A stretch of 64,000 bases of DNA from NCBI GenBank assembly GCA_021299695.1, contig JAJTEK010000002.1:59913-123912 (forward strand), read 5' to 3'. The notes under the pieces were generated by a model. It made no database searches, had not been told where the DNA came from, and saw nothing but the letters and a program-made list of their open reading frames with translations. Positions 62,768 through 64,000 of the stretch are shown here, piece by piece (within the stretch, counting starts at the first letter, position 1; the number at the start of each line of letters is the position of its first letter). The position numbers and the translations under genes are program-made. This DNA comes from Pirellula sp. (GTDB lineage Bacteria > Planctomycetota > Planctomycetia > Pirellulales > Pirellulaceae).

Positions 62768-63964
62768 ATGATCGACTACCAACTCCGAACTCGCCTGATC
62801 GCCGGTGAACGCACGATCGAACGGCTCGGAGATTTAGCTAGGGAGCTCAAAGGCCGTCGGGTCTTGATCGTAAGCGATCCGGGGGTTGTCGCTGCGGGAA
62901 TCTACCAGATCGGGGCCGAGCAGATCCGTAATGCCGGGCTCGAGAGCTTGGGGTTCCATGATTTGGCTGAGAATCCGACCACCGAGCATGTCCGGGCTGG
63001 GGTTCAGATGGCCGAGGAATTTCGCCCGGATTTGCTCATCGGTCTCGGGGGTGGTTCGAGCATGGACTGCGCCAAAGGCATCAACTTCATTTATACCGGC
63101 GGGGGGGAGATGTCCGACTATTGGGGGGTTGGCAAAGCCGCTTTGCCGATGCTGCCGATGATCGCCGTGCCGACGACTTCAGGGACTGGGAGCGAGACCC
63201 AGTCGTTTGCCTTAATCAGCGATGCTCATACTCATGTCAAGATGGCATGTGGAGACCCGAAGGCCTCCCCGGCCATAGCGATACTCGATCCACTTTTGAC
63301 CTGTTCGCAGCCGGCTAGCGTAACGGCCTTGACAGGCATCGATGCCTTGACCCATGCCTTGGAGTCATTCGTAACGACGAAGCGCAATGCGATAAGCGAC
63401 TGTTATGCACGCGAAGCTTGGACTCTTTTATCGAGGGGTTTTCCGAGAGTCCTGGAGGATCCCATGGATCTCTCTGGGCGATCGCAGATGCAGCTTGGGG
63501 CAGCCTTTGCTGGAATGGCCATCGAGGCCTCGATGCTCGGCGCGGCCCATGCGCTGGCCAATCCCCTGACGGCCTATCTGAATGTTCCTCATGGACAGGC
63601 TGTCGGGATGATGATGCCGCATGTGATTCGGTTCAACGCGTCTTTTGTCGGGGGTCGCTACGGCGAGTTGGTTCGATTGCTTCCCGAGATCGTCCCATCG
63701 GATCATCGAATGGCCAGCGAGATTTTGGCCGACTGCTTCACCCGTTGGTTGCAACTTGCATCGATGGCCACGGGTCTCGAGCAGCTCGAGCGTTGGAACG
63801 CACCGCAGGGGGCTAGTGCTAGTGCAGGGGGTCCGTGTGCGGCAGAGGAGCTTTTGGAGGCCATGGCCAAGATGGCGGCCAAGCAGTGGACCGGAGCGTT
63901 CAATCCACGGCCGGCCGATGCGGACGATTTTCTGGCGATTTACCGAGCGGCTCGATCGGGCTAG
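62768..63964 (+). CDS. Iron-containing alcohol dehydrogenase
   Basis: ATG 62768 (MIDYQLRTRLIAGER) gives 398 residues. The nucleotide-binding GGGSSMD is at 94-100 and PTTSGTGSE at 135-143. Metal ligands fit the group III pattern: D192, H196, H261 and H275 (DALTHALE, AHALANPL, PHGQAVG). It oxidises or reduces alcohols and aldehydes with NAD(P); substrate unknown. It is divergent from the porin gene with about 340 bp between their starts. Confidence 0.92.
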   Translation: MIDYQLRTRLIAGERTIERLGDLARELKGRRVLIVSDPGVVAAGIYQIGAEQIRNAGLESLGFHDLAENPTTEHVRAGVQMAEEFRPDLLIGLGGGSSMDCAKGINFIYTGGGEMSDYWGVGKAALPMLPMIAVPTTSGTGSETQSFALISDAHTHVKMACGDPKASPAIAILDPLLTCSQPASVTALTGIDALTHALESFVTTKRNAISDCYAREAWTLLSRGFPRVLEDPMDLSGRSQMQLGAAFAGMAIEASMLGAAHALANPLTAYLNVPHGQAVGMMMPHVIRFNASFVGGRYGELVRLLPEIVPSDHRMASEILADCFTRWLQLASMATGLEQLERWNAPQGASASAGGPCAAEELLEAMAKMAAKQWTGAFNPRPADADDFLAIYRAARSG

Positions 63965-64000
63965 GATCGATCTTTTCCAGGGCTATGGCTCGATTTCTGG

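Overview
The window reads as chromosomal DNA of a planctomycete, most likely of the Pirellula/Rhodopirellula group (order Pirellulales). The evidence is the combination of a DUF1501 Tat protein, a surface protein with an LEPR-XLL-like signal and a dockerin pair, an M56/BlaR1 sensor peptidase, a MoxR-DUF58-BatA cluster, BBP2-type porin, DUF2617, PQQ-propeller and giant secreted proteins. Coding density is moderate, with long repeat-filled intergenic stretches. I saw no complete rRNA or tRNA gene, CRISPR array, integrase or intact insertion sequence.

Layout. 1-2827: 3' part of an M56 sensor peptidase. 2828-3693: non-coding, repeat remnants. 3694-13498: a conserved hypothetical, then a probable operon of MoxR ATPase, DUF58 protein, BatA-like vWA protein, a second membrane vWA protein whose vWA fold contains two membrane helices, and a tandem EEP-domain protein. 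13521-17067 (minus strand): PQQ-like propeller protein, then an arsenic operon arsR-aqpS-DUF6428-arsC with an operator/promoter that touches the arsR start codon. 17359-22627 (minus): secreted glycosidase-like protein, Tat lipoprotein, small protein, TPR lipoprotein. 22966-29607: a 2213-residue secreted protein. 30002-37497: small envelope proteins, DUF2237, P-type cation ATPase, YheT-type hydrolase, PfkB kinase, D-aminoacyl-tRNA deacylase and a methyltransferase-like protein. 37739-48669: CcoG, an Rpn nuclease-like gene flanked by 39-bp direct repeats, a membrane protein, a broken AAA/DUF234 ATPase, a winged-helix remnant, a SUMF1-fold protein, DUF1501 and a GT4 glycosyltransferase. 48768-64000: small Cys protein, a LuxR-type response regulator with Glu at the phospho-acceptor site, dockerin surface protein divergent from an esterase-Pr6Pr pair, glgA-galT, DUF2617, PDZ protein, secreted hypothetical, porin and an iron-type alcohol dehydrogenase.

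The most unusual signal is a family of about 150-260 bp elements built on inverted GTACTCGTACTC arms (29626-30007, 36231-36475, 54757-54973, 55018-55275). Every copy lies between convergent genes. Most carry a palindrome plus T-run at one end. The copy at 36231 keeps what looks like the first 15 or so codons of a four-helix-bundle (S23/Avd-like) protein with the start codon changed. I interpret them as gene-less derivatives of a mobile four-helix-bundle element, possibly kept as bidirectional terminators. A second family (81-bp near-palindromes at 39194 and 44497, half copy at 3355) lies between co-directional genes.
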